In this document: one piece after another, positions 1-8,524 of the stretch
Layout: the number at the start of each line of letters is the position of its first letter
Numbering within the stretch: position 1 is the stretch's first letter
From: Lapidilactobacillus concavus DSM 17758
GTDB taxonomy: Bacteria > Bacillota > Bacilli > Lactobacillales > Lactobacillaceae
DNA: 43,420 nucleotides
Assembly: GCF_001435835.1 (NCBI RefSeq)
Contig: NZ_AZFX01000002.1
Coordinates: 1 to 43,420, forward strand
Direction: 5' to 3'
Made by a program: the position numbers and the translations under genes
Notes under the pieces: generated by a model
Databases searched by the model: none
What the model was told of the DNA's origin: nothing
What the model saw: only the letters and a program-made list of their open reading frames with translations

Positions 1-20
1 CGGGGAAGGTCTTCCCTTTT
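1..20 (+). terminator. Partial terminator of a gene left of the window
   Basis: A short hairpin (GGGAA at 3-7 pairing with TTCCC at 12-16) is followed directly by TTTT. It looks like the 3' side of a rho-independent terminator that belongs to an upstream gene outside the window; the stem may extend beyond base 1. Confidence 0.5.
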
Positions 21-75
21 CAATTACTATTTACACAAAATATTGTACACTCCCAATCTATTTAACAAAATACGA

Positions 76-103
76 TTGACATTTGAATAAAAGAGAATAA
101 ACT
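76..103 (+). promoter_or_regulatory. Candidate promoter of the uxu operon
   Basis: A perfect TTGACA at 76-81 is followed 16 bases later by TAAACT at 98-103 (4 of 6 to the -10 consensus). It lies about 55 bases upstream of the first operon start codon. No catabolite-repression operator (cre) was clearly recognised in the 160-base leader. Confidence 0.5.
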
Positions 104-159
104 ATTAATCGTCAACTGATATATTAATATTTTAAAAGGCGGAAGGGTCTAACTACAAA

Positions 160-1775
160 ATGGTCAAATTAACTGACGACTATCTCAATAACCCCAATAA
201 GTTTAAAAAAAATAACATTCAAACTCCAAATTTCAACCAAGAAGATATGGAGCAAGAAACAGACAAAAATCCAGTATGGGTGCACTTCGGTGGAGGAAAT
301 CTATTCCGCTGCTTTCACGCAGAGATTGCGCAAAACCTTTTAGACCATGGAGATTTAAAATCTGGTCTTATTATCGCTGAAACATATGATGATCAAGTAA
401 TTGAACAGGTTTATCAACCATTTAACAATCGAATATTACAAGTGGTCATGCAACAAAGCAGTACCTACAAAAAAAGCTATTAGCCAGTGTGGCAGAAAGT
501 ATCTATTATAACCATAATAATCCTAAGGGTTGGCTTAGATTAAAACAAATATTTTGCAACCCTACCTTACAAATGGTAACAATGTCAATTACCGAAAAAG
601 GATATCAATTATTAGACGCACATGGTAACTTGACTGATAATGCTAAACAGGATATTAAGGAAGGCCCTGATAAGTCCATGACAAATATGGGAATGATTGC
701 TCGTCTGTTATTCTGCCGTTATAATGCAGGCGCATTTCCACTAGCCATGATTAGTACAGATAACTTTTCTGAGAACGGGCATCATTTCGAAGAGGGCATA
801 TTAACAATTGCAAAAGGGTGGGCGCATAACAAGTTTGTTCCTAAATCATTTATTGATTACTTGCAAGATGAAACTCAGATCAGTTTCCCTTGGTCAATGA
901 TTGATCGAATTACTCCAAATCCATCAGAATTAGTCGCTCAACAGCTTAAAAAAACTGGATTTGAGGATATTGAAATTATCCACACATTAAAAAATACCAA
1001 TATCGCACTATTTGGAAACACTGAAGAAACTCATTATCTAGTCATTGAGGATAACTTTCCAAATGGACGACCAGCATTAGAAAATGCTGGTGTAATCTTG
1101 ACAAATCGTGAAACCGTAAATGACGCCGACCAAATGAAAGTAACGGCTTGTTTAAATCCGTTACACACTGCCTTAGCAATCTTTGGTTGTTTGCTTAATC
1201 AACAGTCAATTTCTGAAGAAATGAAAAATCCGACACTGGTATCCTTAATCAAGCAATTAGGCTATTTCGAAGGATTACCGGTTGTTAAAAATCCAAAAAT
1301 TATTAATCCTAGAGCTTTTATTGATGAATTAATCAATGTTCGATTACCTAATAAAAACATTCCAGATACACCTCAGCGCATTGCAAGTGATACTTCTCAA
1401 AAGATTTCAATTCGCTATGGTGTAACTATTCAGCACTATATAGAGTCCAAGCGAAGTCTACAGCAACTAATTGCGATTCCATTAGTTTTTGCTGGTTGGT
1501 GTCGCTATCTGATGGGTATTGATGATTCAGGCAATTCGTTCGAAATAAGTCCCGATCCCCTTTTATCAGAGTTACAACCAATAGTTTCAGATATTAACTT
1601 GAATTCCAAAATATCTGTACATGATCAATTAATGCCAATCTTAAGTAATAAAAGTATTTTTGGCCATGACTTAAATGAAATTGGTCTGGCAGAAAAAGTA
1701 GAAGAATATTTTAAAGAAATGATTACAGGACCAGGTGCAGTCATCAAAACACTTCAAAGAGCGTTGGAGGATTAA
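160..1775 (+). pseudogene. uxuB: Fructuronate reductase (D-mannonate oxidoreductase), frameshifted
   Basis: UxuB reduces D-fructuronate to D-mannonate with NADH in hexuronate catabolism. The reading frame from ATG 160 holds the Rossmann N-terminus of the long-chain mannitol dehydrogenase family (WVHFGGGNLFR), then stops at TAG 481-483. The rest of the protein continues in the -1 frame, read from about 470 (KKLLASVAES...) to TAA 1775, and contains the family motifs TPNPSE and KVTACLNPLH with the conserved Lys, Asn and His. The frames join at a run of seven A (469-475); one extra A would restore a 538-residue protein, the normal family length. The frame from GTG 489 alone would lack the nucleotide-binding domain. 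The ribosome binding site AAGGG (143-147) is rather far, 12 bases, from the ATG. The lesion may be a true mutation, transcriptional slippage compensated in RNA, or a sequencing error. Confidence 0.85.
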
Positions 1776-1777
1776 TA

Positions 1778-2860
1778 ATGGCGGATTTAAAAATGGGGTT
1801 CCGATGGTATGGAGAGAAAAATGATCCAATCAATTTAAAATATATAAGACAGATTCCTGGAACTACCCAAGTTGTTGGTGCTCTGTTCGATATTCCTACA
1901 GGGGATGTTTGGCCAAAAGAAAGGATCTCACAGCTTAAACAACAAGTTGAAGCAGCGGGACTAAAACTGGAAGTCATAGAATCAGTTAACATACACGATG
2001 ATATAAAAACTGGCGCCTCGACTCGAGACAAATATATAGATAATTACAAACAAACAATACGAAATTTATCAGAATATGGTATTAAAGTTATCTGTTACAA
2101 CTTTATGCCAATCTTTGATTGGCTTCGCACGGATCTTCACTTTAAGCTTGAAGATGGTTCAACTGATTTAAGCTTTGAAGCAAATAAGTTAGATAATAAC
2201 CCACAGAAAATCATTGACCGTGTAAAAAATAACTCCGAAGGCTATGCTTTACCAGGATGGGAACCTGATAGATTAGCAACAATTGAGAATCTCTTTAAAT
2301 CATATGCAGATATCGATGAAAAAAAATTATCAGAAAATTTAAAGTATTTTCTGAATGAAATTATCCCAATTTGCGAAAAGTATAACGTCAGAATGGCAAT
2401 GCATCCTGATGATCCACCTCGTTCACTGTTTGGGTTACCAAGGATTTATAAGAACCGTGAAGATATGCTTGCAATCGAAAAGATGTATGAATCTAGATAT
2501 AATGGATTTACAATCTGCACTGGATCATTGGGTGAAAATCCAAAGAATGACGTTGCAGCAATCATCCGTGAGTTTGTAAGCAAAGATCGCGTTCCATTTG
2601 TACATGCGCGAAACATTAAATTTATGAACAATCAGTACGATTTTCACGAATCTGCTCATTTATCATCAGAAGGATCATTAGACATGTACAATATAATGAA
2701 AGCGCTACACGAATGTAACTATTCAGGATATATTCGACCAGACCACGGTCGTAATATCTGGGGAGAAAACGGACGACCGGGCTATGGGCTTTACGATCGT
2801 GCACTCGGAATCACTTATCTAAACGGATTATGGGAAGCACTGGATAAGAATAGATCTTAA
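1778..2860 (+). CDS. uxuA: Mannonate dehydratase
   Basis: UxuA dehydrates D-mannonate to 2-keto-3-deoxygluconate (KDG); it is a cytoplasmic metal-dependent TIM-barrel enzyme. The 360-residue product has the usual family length and N-terminus (FRWYGEKNDPI, then the IPGTTQVVGALFDIP strand), and the expected metal-site segments MAMHPDDPP, ICTGSLG, FVHARNI and RPDHGR, which carry the His, Cys, His, Asp and His ligand candidates. The ATG lies two bases after the uxuB stop and is preceded by GGAGG inside the end of uxuB, so the two genes are translationally linked. No lesion was seen. It acts directly downstream of UxuB, which is frameshifted here. Confidence 0.95.
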   Translation: MADLKMGFRWYGEKNDPINLKYIRQIPGTTQVVGALFDIPTGDVWPKERISQLKQQVEAAGLKLEVIESVNIHDDIKTGASTRDKYIDNYKQTIRNLSEYGIKVICYNFMPIFDWLRTDLHFKLEDGSTDLSFEANKLDNNPQKIIDRVKNNSEGYALPGWEPDRLATIENLFKSYADIDEKKLSENLKYFLNEIIPICEKYNVRMAMHPDDPPRSLFGLPRIYKNREDMLAIEKMYESRYNGFTICTGSLGENPKNDVAAIIREFVSKDRVPFVHARNIKFMNNQYDFHESAHLSSEGSLDMYNIMKALHECNYSGYIRPDHGRNIWGENGRPGYGLYDRALGITYLNGLWEALDKNRS

Positions 2861-2906
2861 TGTAATTAATCAACATTAATACATTTTATAAAAGTGAGGC
2901 ATTTTG

Positions 2907-3566
2907 ATGTTAAAAGAAGAGATATTAGCAAGTGTTGGTAAAGCCGGTATTATTGCTGTAATCAGAGCAAATAGTATTAGTCGGAGTATCGAAGTTGCCC
3001 AAGCTTGCATTAAGGGCGGTGTGAAGGGAATCGAGCTTACCTATACAGTGCCAGAAGCCGCAAAAGCAATTAAACTGTTATTAGAAACAAACTCTGAGCA
3101 TTCAGATGTTTTAATTGGTGCTGGAACTATTTTAACAGCATTTGATGCTAACGAAGCAATCAACGCTGGTGCTGAGTACATCGTTAGTCCTACATTTGAT
3201 GAACAAGTTGCGCTGACGTGCAATGCACGAAATATTAATTACTTTCCGGGCTGTTTCACTCCGGCTGAAGTATATCATGCTAAAAAATATGGAATTGGAT
3301 TAGTAAAAGTTTTCCCAGCCAGCGTTGTTGGCCCAGGAATGATCAGAGAATTGCATGGACCTTTCCCAGATACTCGAATTATGCCAACGGGCGGTATAAA
3401 TTTATCTAATATAACAGATTGGCTAGAAGCCGGTGCATACGCTGTCGGAATTGGTGGTAGCCTTGTAGGAAATAACGAAACAAGCTTAGATACAATTACC
3501 CATAATGCTGAGCAATTTATTAAAAAAATTCAGGGCTGGCATAAAATGATTACTGAAGGTGATTAA
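2907..3566 (+). CDS. kdgA: 2-keto-3-deoxy-6-phosphogluconate aldolase
   Basis: KDPG aldolase cleaves 2-keto-3-deoxy-6-phosphogluconate to pyruvate and glyceraldehyde-3-phosphate, the last step of the pathway. The 219-residue class I aldolase shows GIELTYTVPEA with the general-base Glu, GAGTIL, SPTFD, the Schiff-base lysine in VKVFPA, and the phosphate-binding PTGGI and GIGGSL loops. A TTG in frame three bases upstream is possible, but ATG 2907 fits better, seven bases after the ribosome binding site GTGAGG. A 46-base gap separates it from uxuA and it directly abuts kdgK. The protein could in principle also accept other 2-keto-3-deoxy phospho-acids; context favours KDPG. Confidence 0.93.
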   Translation: MLKEEILASVGKAGIIAVIRANSISRSIEVAQACIKGGVKGIELTYTVPEAAKAIKLLLETNSEHSDVLIGAGTILTAFDANEAINAGAEYIVSPTFDEQVALTCNARNINYFPGCFTPAEVYHAKKYGIGLVKVFPASVVGPGMIRELHGPFPDTRIMPTGGINLSNITDWLEAGAYAVGIGGSLVGNNETSLDTITHNAEQFIKKIQGWHKMITEGD

Positions 3567-4592
3567 ATGGCAAAAGTACTAACATTTGGAGAGATGATGT
3601 TGCGCCTACATCCAAGTGGTTATCAACGAATTATACAGGCGAATCAATTCGATGCCAACTACGGTGGGGCGGAAGCAAATGTGGCTGTTTCACTGAGCCT
3701 TTTGGGAGATGAGTCTGAATATCTTACTAAACTACCAAATAATCCTCTAGGTACCGCTGCTTTATCTGAACTTCAAAAATATGGTGTTAATACCAAAAAT
3801 ATTCTTTGTGGTGGGCCGCGTTTAGGAATTTATTATTTTGAAAAAGGTGCTAGCATTCGATCAACCAATGTTGTTTATGATCGCGCCGGGAGCTCATTTG
3901 CGATGGCAACTAAATCTGATTTTTCCTGGCCAAAGATACTAAAAAGTACTAATTATTTTTATTTTTCAGGTATTACGCCTGCAATATCCACCGAAATAGA
4001 AGAATCTGTTTTTTCCGCATGTCAATATTGTCAAAAGAATGGTATTAAAGTAATCTGTGACCTAAACTATCGTGGTAAAATGTGGACAACTCATCATGCG
4101 CAATGCGTCATGTCTAAATTAATGAATTACGTTGATGTTTGCATTGCCAATGATGAAGACTTCGAAGCTTCTCTAGGAATTAAAGCATTTGATGGCAACA
4201 TGAAATTCGGCATCGATCAAAAGGATAATTTCAAAAAAGGCATGTATGAAATTACCAAACGCTATCCCAACTGCCATATAGTTGCAAGCATATTAAGAAA
4301 TATCGAGTCTGTGGAGACAAGTCAATGGACAGGTCTTCTGTTGAAAGACGGTCATTATTATCAGTCTCCAATTTATGACATGCATGTAATGGAAGGCGTT
4401 GCCTCTGGAGATGCCTTTGGTGCGGGCTTAGTTCATGGTATTTTGCATCATTTCGAACCCAAAAACATGATCAATTATGCAATTGCAGCCAGTGTTTTGA
4501 AGTTGACAATTAATGGCGATTTCAATTTAATTAGCGACCCCGAAATTCGCTCTATTCAGGATCACGGAACTGGTGCAAGTATGAGCAGATAA
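3567..4592 (+). CDS. kdgK: 2-keto-3-deoxygluconate kinase (PfkB family)
   Basis: KdgK phosphorylates KDG to KDPG with ATP. The 341-residue protein is a ribokinase/PfkB-type sugar kinase: the N-terminal strand VLTFGEMMLRL with the substrate-binding NYGGAEANVAVSLSLLG follows, and the C-terminal signature SGDAFGAG (about residues 275-282) carries the catalytic Asp and anion hole. The ATG begins immediately after the kdgA stop (no spacer), with GAAGGTG at the end of kdgA as ribosome binding site, so the pair is coupled. Assignment to KDG rather than another ketose rests on operon context. Confidence 0.9.
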   Translation: MAKVLTFGEMMLRLHPSGYQRIIQANQFDANYGGAEANVAVSLSLLGDESEYLTKLPNNPLGTAALSELQKYGVNTKNILCGGPRLGIYYFEKGASIRSTNVVYDRAGSSFAMATKSDFSWPKILKSTNYFYFSGITPAISTEIEESVFSACQYCQKNGIKVICDLNYRGKMWTTHHAQCVMSKLMNYVDVCIANDEDFEASLGIKAFDGNMKFGIDQKDNFKKGMYEITKRYPNCHIVASILRNIESVETSQWTGLLLKDGHYYQSPIYDMHVMEGVASGDAFGAGLVHGILHHFEPKNMINYAIAASVLKLTINGDFNLISDPEIRSIQDHGTGASMSR

Positions 4593-4761
4593 CCAAACCG
4601 TAGTTCACAAATAAGCAATTTAAATCGTCAGTTGTTTCAATCAATTTATCGCAATGATACTGGTTTTATTTTCGTATAATTGCTTACTATATTTAGCGGA
4701 GCTGATAAATGATAGATTACCATTAGTGTATTTAAAAATTGCACAATCAAGGGGAATAAAC

Positions 4762-6180
4762 ATGTCTTTTCTAGATGATAACTTTTTATTAACGACTCAA
4801 CCTGCACGTTATCTTTTTCATCACTATGCGAAAGAAATGCCAATTATTGATTTTCATTGTCATTTAAATCCTGAAGAAATTTATAATAATAAAAAATTTA
4901 CTAACATCACAAAACTCTGGTTAAATGAAGGTACCTATGGCGACCACTATAAGTGGAGATTAATGCGTGCAAATGGTATTTCAGAACGATTTATCACAGG
5001 AAACGGAAATGATTATGAAAAATTTTTAGCTTGGGCTGAAACCATTCAAAAGGCTCAAGGAAATCCTCTTTTTGAATGGACACACTTAGAACTACAACGT
5101 TTTTTTGGCATCAATGACTTATTGACAACTGAAACAGCACCTGATATCTGGAATAAAGTCAATAAGCTATTACAAACAGATAGATTCAGTACGCGATCTT
5201 TGATTCGTAATGCAAATGTTAAAGTTGTATGCACGACAGATGATCCAGCATCGGATCTTCATTATCATAAATTACTGAGAATCGACGAAAGAATCAACGG
5301 ATTTAAAACATTGCCAGCTATGCGTCCAGATAACTTAATGAACATTAAAAGTAATACATTTGGCAAATATATACAAAATTTTAGTGAGGTTTCGGGAATC
5401 AACATTCATTCATTTAACGACTTAATCTTAGCATTACATCAGCGCTTTGAGTACTTTTCCGACATTGGTTGCAAATTATCTGACCACTCACTAGGGACAT
5501 TTGTATTTGTCAAATCTACAAAACAAGAACTAGACATAATTTTGGAAAAAGGGATCCATAACGAATCGTTAACTTCCATAGAATGTTATCAGTATATTAC
5601 TGCACTAATAGAAGCTCTAATGAAATTAAACAATGACTTTGGTTGGACAATGCAATTTCATCTAAATGCTGCAAGAAATTTAAATCATCCAATGTTTAAT
5701 AAAATCGGTGCTGACACAGGGTTTGACTCAATGGGATCTCAGCCTGATATAGTTATTCAAATGCAAAGATTATATTATGAAATGGCTGATCAAAATATCA
5801 TTCCGAAATCAATTTTTTATTCCCTCAACCCTAATGATTGGTTATCACTAACAACCATGATGCAATCATTTCAGGGGAATGGCATCCAAAGGCTACAATT
5901 AGGTGCAGCATGGTGGTTTAATGATACAAAGGAAGGAATAACAAAACAATTAGAAACTTTTGCGGAGCAAAGCCTATTATCTAATTTTGTTGGAATGTTG
6001 ACAGATTCCCGAAGTTTCTTGTCATATCCACGTCATGAATATTTCAGACGAGTTCTATGTGACTATTACGGAAATTTAATTGTCAGTGGCCGTGTCCCAG
6101 ATGACTTAACCGGAATTGGTAAAATCGTTCAGGACATTAGTTATAATAATGCTTATAATTATTTTGGATTTTTTAAATAG
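4762..6180 (+). CDS. uxaC: Glucuronate (uronate) isomerase
   Basis: UxaC isomerises D-glucuronate to D-fructuronate (and D-galacturonate to D-tagaturonate), the entry step of the pathway. The 472-residue product matches the family length and starts with the amidohydrolase-like metal motif IDFHCHLNP near residue 27; later landmarks are TDDPASDL, MQFHLNAARN, LGAAWWFND and LTDSRSFLSYPRHEYFRR. The in-frame extension to ATG 4654 lacks a ribosome binding site; AAGGGG at 4749-4754 selects ATG 4762. A 169-base gap after kdgK contains a TATAAT at 4675-4680 without a clear -35, so a separate weak promoter is possible. As last gene it is followed by a strong terminator. No tagaturonate branch genes are visible, so glucuronate is the likelier substrate. 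Confidence 0.94.
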   Translation: MSFLDDNFLLTTQPARYLFHHYAKEMPIIDFHCHLNPEEIYNNKKFTNITKLWLNEGTYGDHYKWRLMRANGISERFITGNGNDYEKFLAWAETIQKAQGNPLFEWTHLELQRFFGINDLLTTETAPDIWNKVNKLLQTDRFSTRSLIRNANVKVVCTTDDPASDLHYHKLLRIDERINGFKTLPAMRPDNLMNIKSNTFGKYIQNFSEVSGINIHSFNDLILALHQRFEYFSDIGCKLSDHSLGTFVFVKSTKQELDIILEKGIHNESLTSIECYQYITALIEALMKLNNDFGWTMQFHLNAARNLNHPMFNKIGADTGFDSMGSQPDIVIQMQRLYYEMADQNIIPKSIFYSLNPNDWLSLTTMMQSFQGNGIQRLQLGAAWWFNDTKEGITKQLETFAEQSLLSNFVGMLTDSRSFLSYPRHEYFRRVLCDYYGNLIVSGRVPDDLTGIGKIVQDISYNNAYNYFGFFK

Positions 6181-6216
6181 TTGCAAGTACAATGTATTTG
6201 ACAAGAATTTTTTTAT

Positions 6217-6246
6217 CATCAATTTTAAACAGATTTAAAATTGATG
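6217..6246. repeat. Perfect 13-bp inverted repeat hairpin
   Basis: CATCAATTTTAAA (6217-6229) and its exact complement (6234-6246) are separated by CAGA. It sits 37 bases after the uxaC stop. A T-run lies before it on the plus strand rather than after it, so it is not a normal terminator on either strand; it may protect the transcript 3' end or be a relic of a mobile element. The 12-mer CAATTTTAAACA recurs at about 6872-6883, at the far side of the IS remnant. Confidence 0.55.
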
Positions 6247-6316
6247 TGCAACACTAATTCAGTTGGACCAATTTCGACTAGCAAAAAGCTATGAATGAAG
6301 TGAACCCTGAACTGAA

Positions 6317-6355
6317 CCCCTTGAATTGGAGAAAAATAATTCAAGGGGTTTTTCT
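6317..6355 (+). terminator. Terminator of the uxu operon
   Basis: An 11-bp perfect stem, CCCCTTGAATT (6317-6327) with AATTCAAGGGG (6338-6348), is followed by TTTTT. It stops transcription from the uxu operon. Confidence 0.85.
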
Positions 6356-6389
6356 ATAGAAAAATATAGTATTGAAACAAAAATTGAGA

Positions 6390-6438
6390 GTGTCAAACAA
6401 GCCGCCAAAATAGTTATTATAACGGTTTGTTTGAACAC
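6390..6438. repeat. Imperfect inverted repeat, possible IS end
   Basis: GTGTCAAACAAGCCG at 6390-6404 is inverted as CGGTTTGTTTGAACAC at 6423-6438 with one extra base and one mismatch. The core TGTTTGAACAC of the second arm occurs again in direct orientation at 6886-6896, beyond the transposase remnant. The three copies look like leftover terminal repeats of an insertion sequence. Confidence 0.4.
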
Positions 6439-6480
6439 TACGTAAGTTTCCTTAAAAATTTGGTAAAGATGCTTGAGGAG

Positions 6481-6828
6481 ACTAAATCAATGTTCTACAG
6501 CATAGATACTTTTATTCACTGAGTCAAAGCCAATCACCTCGATTTACCCTGCTCACTCATATCGACAGTCTATCGTTACATTGATCAAAAATTGATTCCT
6601 TTACGAAATTATGATCTACCCATGAAATCACGTCGTAGAGTAAAACTACCCAGCCATAATCATGTTCGGTTGAACAGGAAAGAGCCTCAACCAGAAATAT
6701 CCAGCAGATATTATTCCTGTGTTGAGGTTTATTTAGACCAATTAAGGAATAAGTCCGAAAGTTTTGCACTTGATCTGACAATTGGAAAATTAGTAAAAAA
6801 ACGCTATAGAGCAAGTTTTACGATTTGA
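6481..6828 (+). mobile_element. Degraded IS30-family transposase fragment
   Basis: Reading 6481-6828 in one frame gives a recognisable piece of an IS30-family transposase: KSMFYSIDTFIH, a TGA stop at 6520-6522, then STVYRYIDQKLI...YDLPMKSRRRVK (the basic stretch before the DDE domain) and finally NKSESFALDLTIGK, which resembles the segment containing the first catalytic Asp. It stops at 6828, so most of the DDE domain is missing. Both the N-terminal helix-turn-helix part and the C-terminal half are absent or unrecognisable. I infer an internally deleted, inactive remnant lying between the uxu operon and the importer genes. Confidence 0.65.
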
Positions 6829-6885
6829 AGTTGATAGACGTTTTGTACTGAAACTCCTTTTTATTATTTACCAATTTTAAACAAC

Positions 6886-6896
6886 TGTTTGAACAC
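6886..6896. repeat. Copy of TGTTTGAACAC flanking the IS remnant
   Basis: TGTTTGAACAC here repeats 6428-6438 exactly and is inverted relative to the near copy at 6390-6400. It may mark the right end of the IS30-type remnant, which would then span about 6390-6896, roughly half the usual length of such elements. Confidence 0.35.
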
Positions 6897-6940
6897 CAAC
6901 TAGTTAATTGTCATACCACGAAAATTTACTTTTTTTACAT

Positions 6941-6973
6941 AAAAAGGAACTGACCCATATATCTGCCAGTCCT
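6941..6973 (-). terminator. Terminator of the sugar importer operon
   Basis: Read on the minus strand, AGGACTG (6973-6967) pairs with CAGTTCCT (6952-6945) with one bulged base and is followed by TTTTT. It lies just downstream of the last importer gene. The stem is short, so strength is uncertain. Confidence 0.5.
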
Positions 6974-6995
6974 TCCAAATAATTAATAACAATCT

Positions 6996-7589
6996 TCAGA
7001 TATTAAACTTTCTTCGTAATCGTTTCTCCACAAGAACGGTATTCAAGGTCATGAGCCCAACACCGCCTATGATGATAAATACCCCGCTAAATAATCCCAT
7101 GAATAATCCTATCAATATAAGCGAACTCAATAACTGAGTGACAACGACTAAAAGATTCCTCCCCGCAATCATAAAGGCCAGTAAAAACGAGCGCTCTGAA
7201 TCAAATTTGCTCAGAAGGACCCGCCAACTACAAACCACGACGAAGCCAATCATCGCGAACATCAATGCATAGCCTAAGCGATTGGTCCAAGCGGTTGGTT
7301 GCTGTAATAGAAACCAAACATTTACGCCCGCAATCATAAAGAGTAAACTTCCAATACGATCATAACGCCGTTCATTGGACTGGTAAATTTTTTTGAACAA
7401 CTCACGGATTGGCTGGTGCACATTGGTCTGCAATTCACTTAGGACTAACATTGCCGATCGTGTTGATCGAAATAATGTAATAATTGGGAGACTGCTTACT
7501 AGCCAGACTAGATTTAAGGCTGCCATTTTTGGCACCCAATTGGCAATTTCCACCATAATTTGCGAGGATTTCTTTGTTTGTATTTGCAT
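6996..7589 (-). CDS. DUF624 (YesL-like) membrane protein
   Basis: A 197-residue integral membrane protein of the DUF624/YesL type, a family of unknown molecular function found next to carbohydrate ABC importers in Firmicutes. The family hallmark, a first transmembrane segment of the form LNLVWLVSSLPIITLF near residues 20-36, is present, followed by about four more hydrophobic segments (GSLLFMIAGVNVWFLL, LGYALMFAMIGFVVV, NLLVVVTQLLSSLILIGLF, GVFIIIGGVGLMTL). A longer frame starting at 7712 overlaps the permease gene and was rejected; ATG 7589 lies 8 bases after AAAGGA. It follows the second permease by five bases, so it is the last gene of the operon. Confidence 0.85.
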   Translation of the reverse strand: MQIQTKKSSQIMVEIANWVPKMAALNLVWLVSSLPIITLFRSTRSAMLVLSELQTNVHQPIRELFKKIYQSNERRYDRIGSLLFMIAGVNVWFLLQQPTAWTNRLGYALMFAMIGFVVVCSWRVLLSKFDSERSFLLAFMIAGRNLLVVVTQLLSSLILIGLFMGLFSGVFIIIGGVGLMTLNTVLVEKRLRRKFNI

Positions 7590-7594
7590 GGCGA

Positions 7595-8524
7595 TTATCC
7601 TTTCGAGCCGGCTGTGAGATCCATACCTTCGATGAAATACTTCTGTGCGAAGAAGAAGAGTAGTATCGATGGTAGCAAGACCATTACTGCGCCGGCCATT
7701 AGGTAGTGCCATTCGGTCGTTGATTGGTTTTTAAAAACCTGTAAGCCAATCTGAAGCTTATATTGATTCTGATCTTTGATGTAAATTAGCGGTCCTAAGA
7801 AGTCATTCCATGCGCCATTGAAGGAATTAATCGCAATGGTGATTAGTGCTGGCTTGGTTAATGGAATCATCAGGTGGCTCCAAATATAAAGGTGATTAGC
7901 GCCATCCATTTTTGCGGCTTCAATTAATTCGTCACCAATAGACAGATAGAATTGGCGCATCAAGAAGATATTAAAGGCATTACCGAAGAACGAAGGTACG
8001 ATCAACGGTAAGTAAGTGCCAACCCAGCCGATTTTTGAAAAAATAACATATTGCGGAATCATCGTCACAAATCCTGGAACCATCATCGTTGAGAGCACCA
8101 AAGCAAACAAGAATCTTTTCCCGGGAAATTCCAATTTAGCAAATCCATAGGCAATGAATGAATTAGAGAGAACATTGCTGATTACCACGAAGCCGGCAAT
8201 AATAATGGTATTCTTCGCGTATGACCAGAAGGGAAACGCGTTGATGGCGGTTAAGTAGTTTTCCCACTGAATTGACTTTGGAAAAAAAGTCGGTGGGAAT
8301 TGAACGATTTCACTCATCGGCTTCAATGATGTAAAGAACATCCAGAGGAGCGGCATCAGCAAAACTAGACTGACGCCACTTAACAACAAGTAGCTCAATA
8401 GCGTTCGGGCATTAATCTTACGTCGTTTTTTTTGCGCCAGGGTAATTGCAGTATTGTCGCTATAACGGGTGCTCAAAGGACCGTGATATCGCTCAGAACT
8501 CATTGTTTGCGGTTCAACTGCCAT
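7595..8524 (-). CDS. Carbohydrate ABC transporter permease (MalG type)
   Basis: A 309-residue inner-membrane permease of the second carbohydrate-uptake permease type (MalG/YesQ). A hydrophilic N-terminal tail of about 45 residues is followed by six predicted membrane segments. The EAA loop that docks the ATPase is clear: ELIEAAKMDGANHLYIWSHL with the EAA...G core near residues 195-205. It ends with the family's typical YFIEGMDLTAGSKG. Start ATG 8524 overlaps the stop of the upstream permease by one base (TAATG) and is preceded by GGGGGGAA. Intact, although its binding protein gene is broken. The substrate is not determinable from the sequence; neighbourhood suggests a plant-derived oligosaccharide or uronide. 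Confidence 0.9.
   Translation of the reverse strand: MAVEPQTMSSERYHGPLSTRYSDNTAITLAQKKRRKINARTLLSYLLLSGVSLVLLMPLLWMFFTSLKPMSEIVQFPPTFFPKSIQWENYLTAINAFPFWSYAKNTIIIAGFVVISNVLSNSFIAYGFAKLEFPGKRFLFALVLSTMMVPGFVTMIPQYVIFSKIGWVGTYLPLIVPSFFGNAFNIFLMRQFYLSIGDELIEAAKMDGANHLYIWSHLMIPLTKPALITIAINSFNGAWNDFLGPLIYIKDQNQYKLQIGLQVFKNQSTTEWHYLMAGAVMVLLPSILLFFFAQKYFIEGMDLTAGSKG

Noticed and set aside
460-490. Programmed ribosomal -1 frameshift in uxuB
   Set aside because: The A run could slip, but UxuB is not a family known to use it and no stimulatory structure is evident; kept only as an alternative to mutation.
4654-4761. Longer uxaC start
   Set aside because: Adds 36 hydrophobic residues not expected in a cytoplasmic isomerase; AAGGGG supports ATG 4762.
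6557-6814. 85-codon minus-strand frame over the IS remnant
   Set aside because: The plus strand in this stretch carries the recognisable transposase residues; the minus frame is a shadow.
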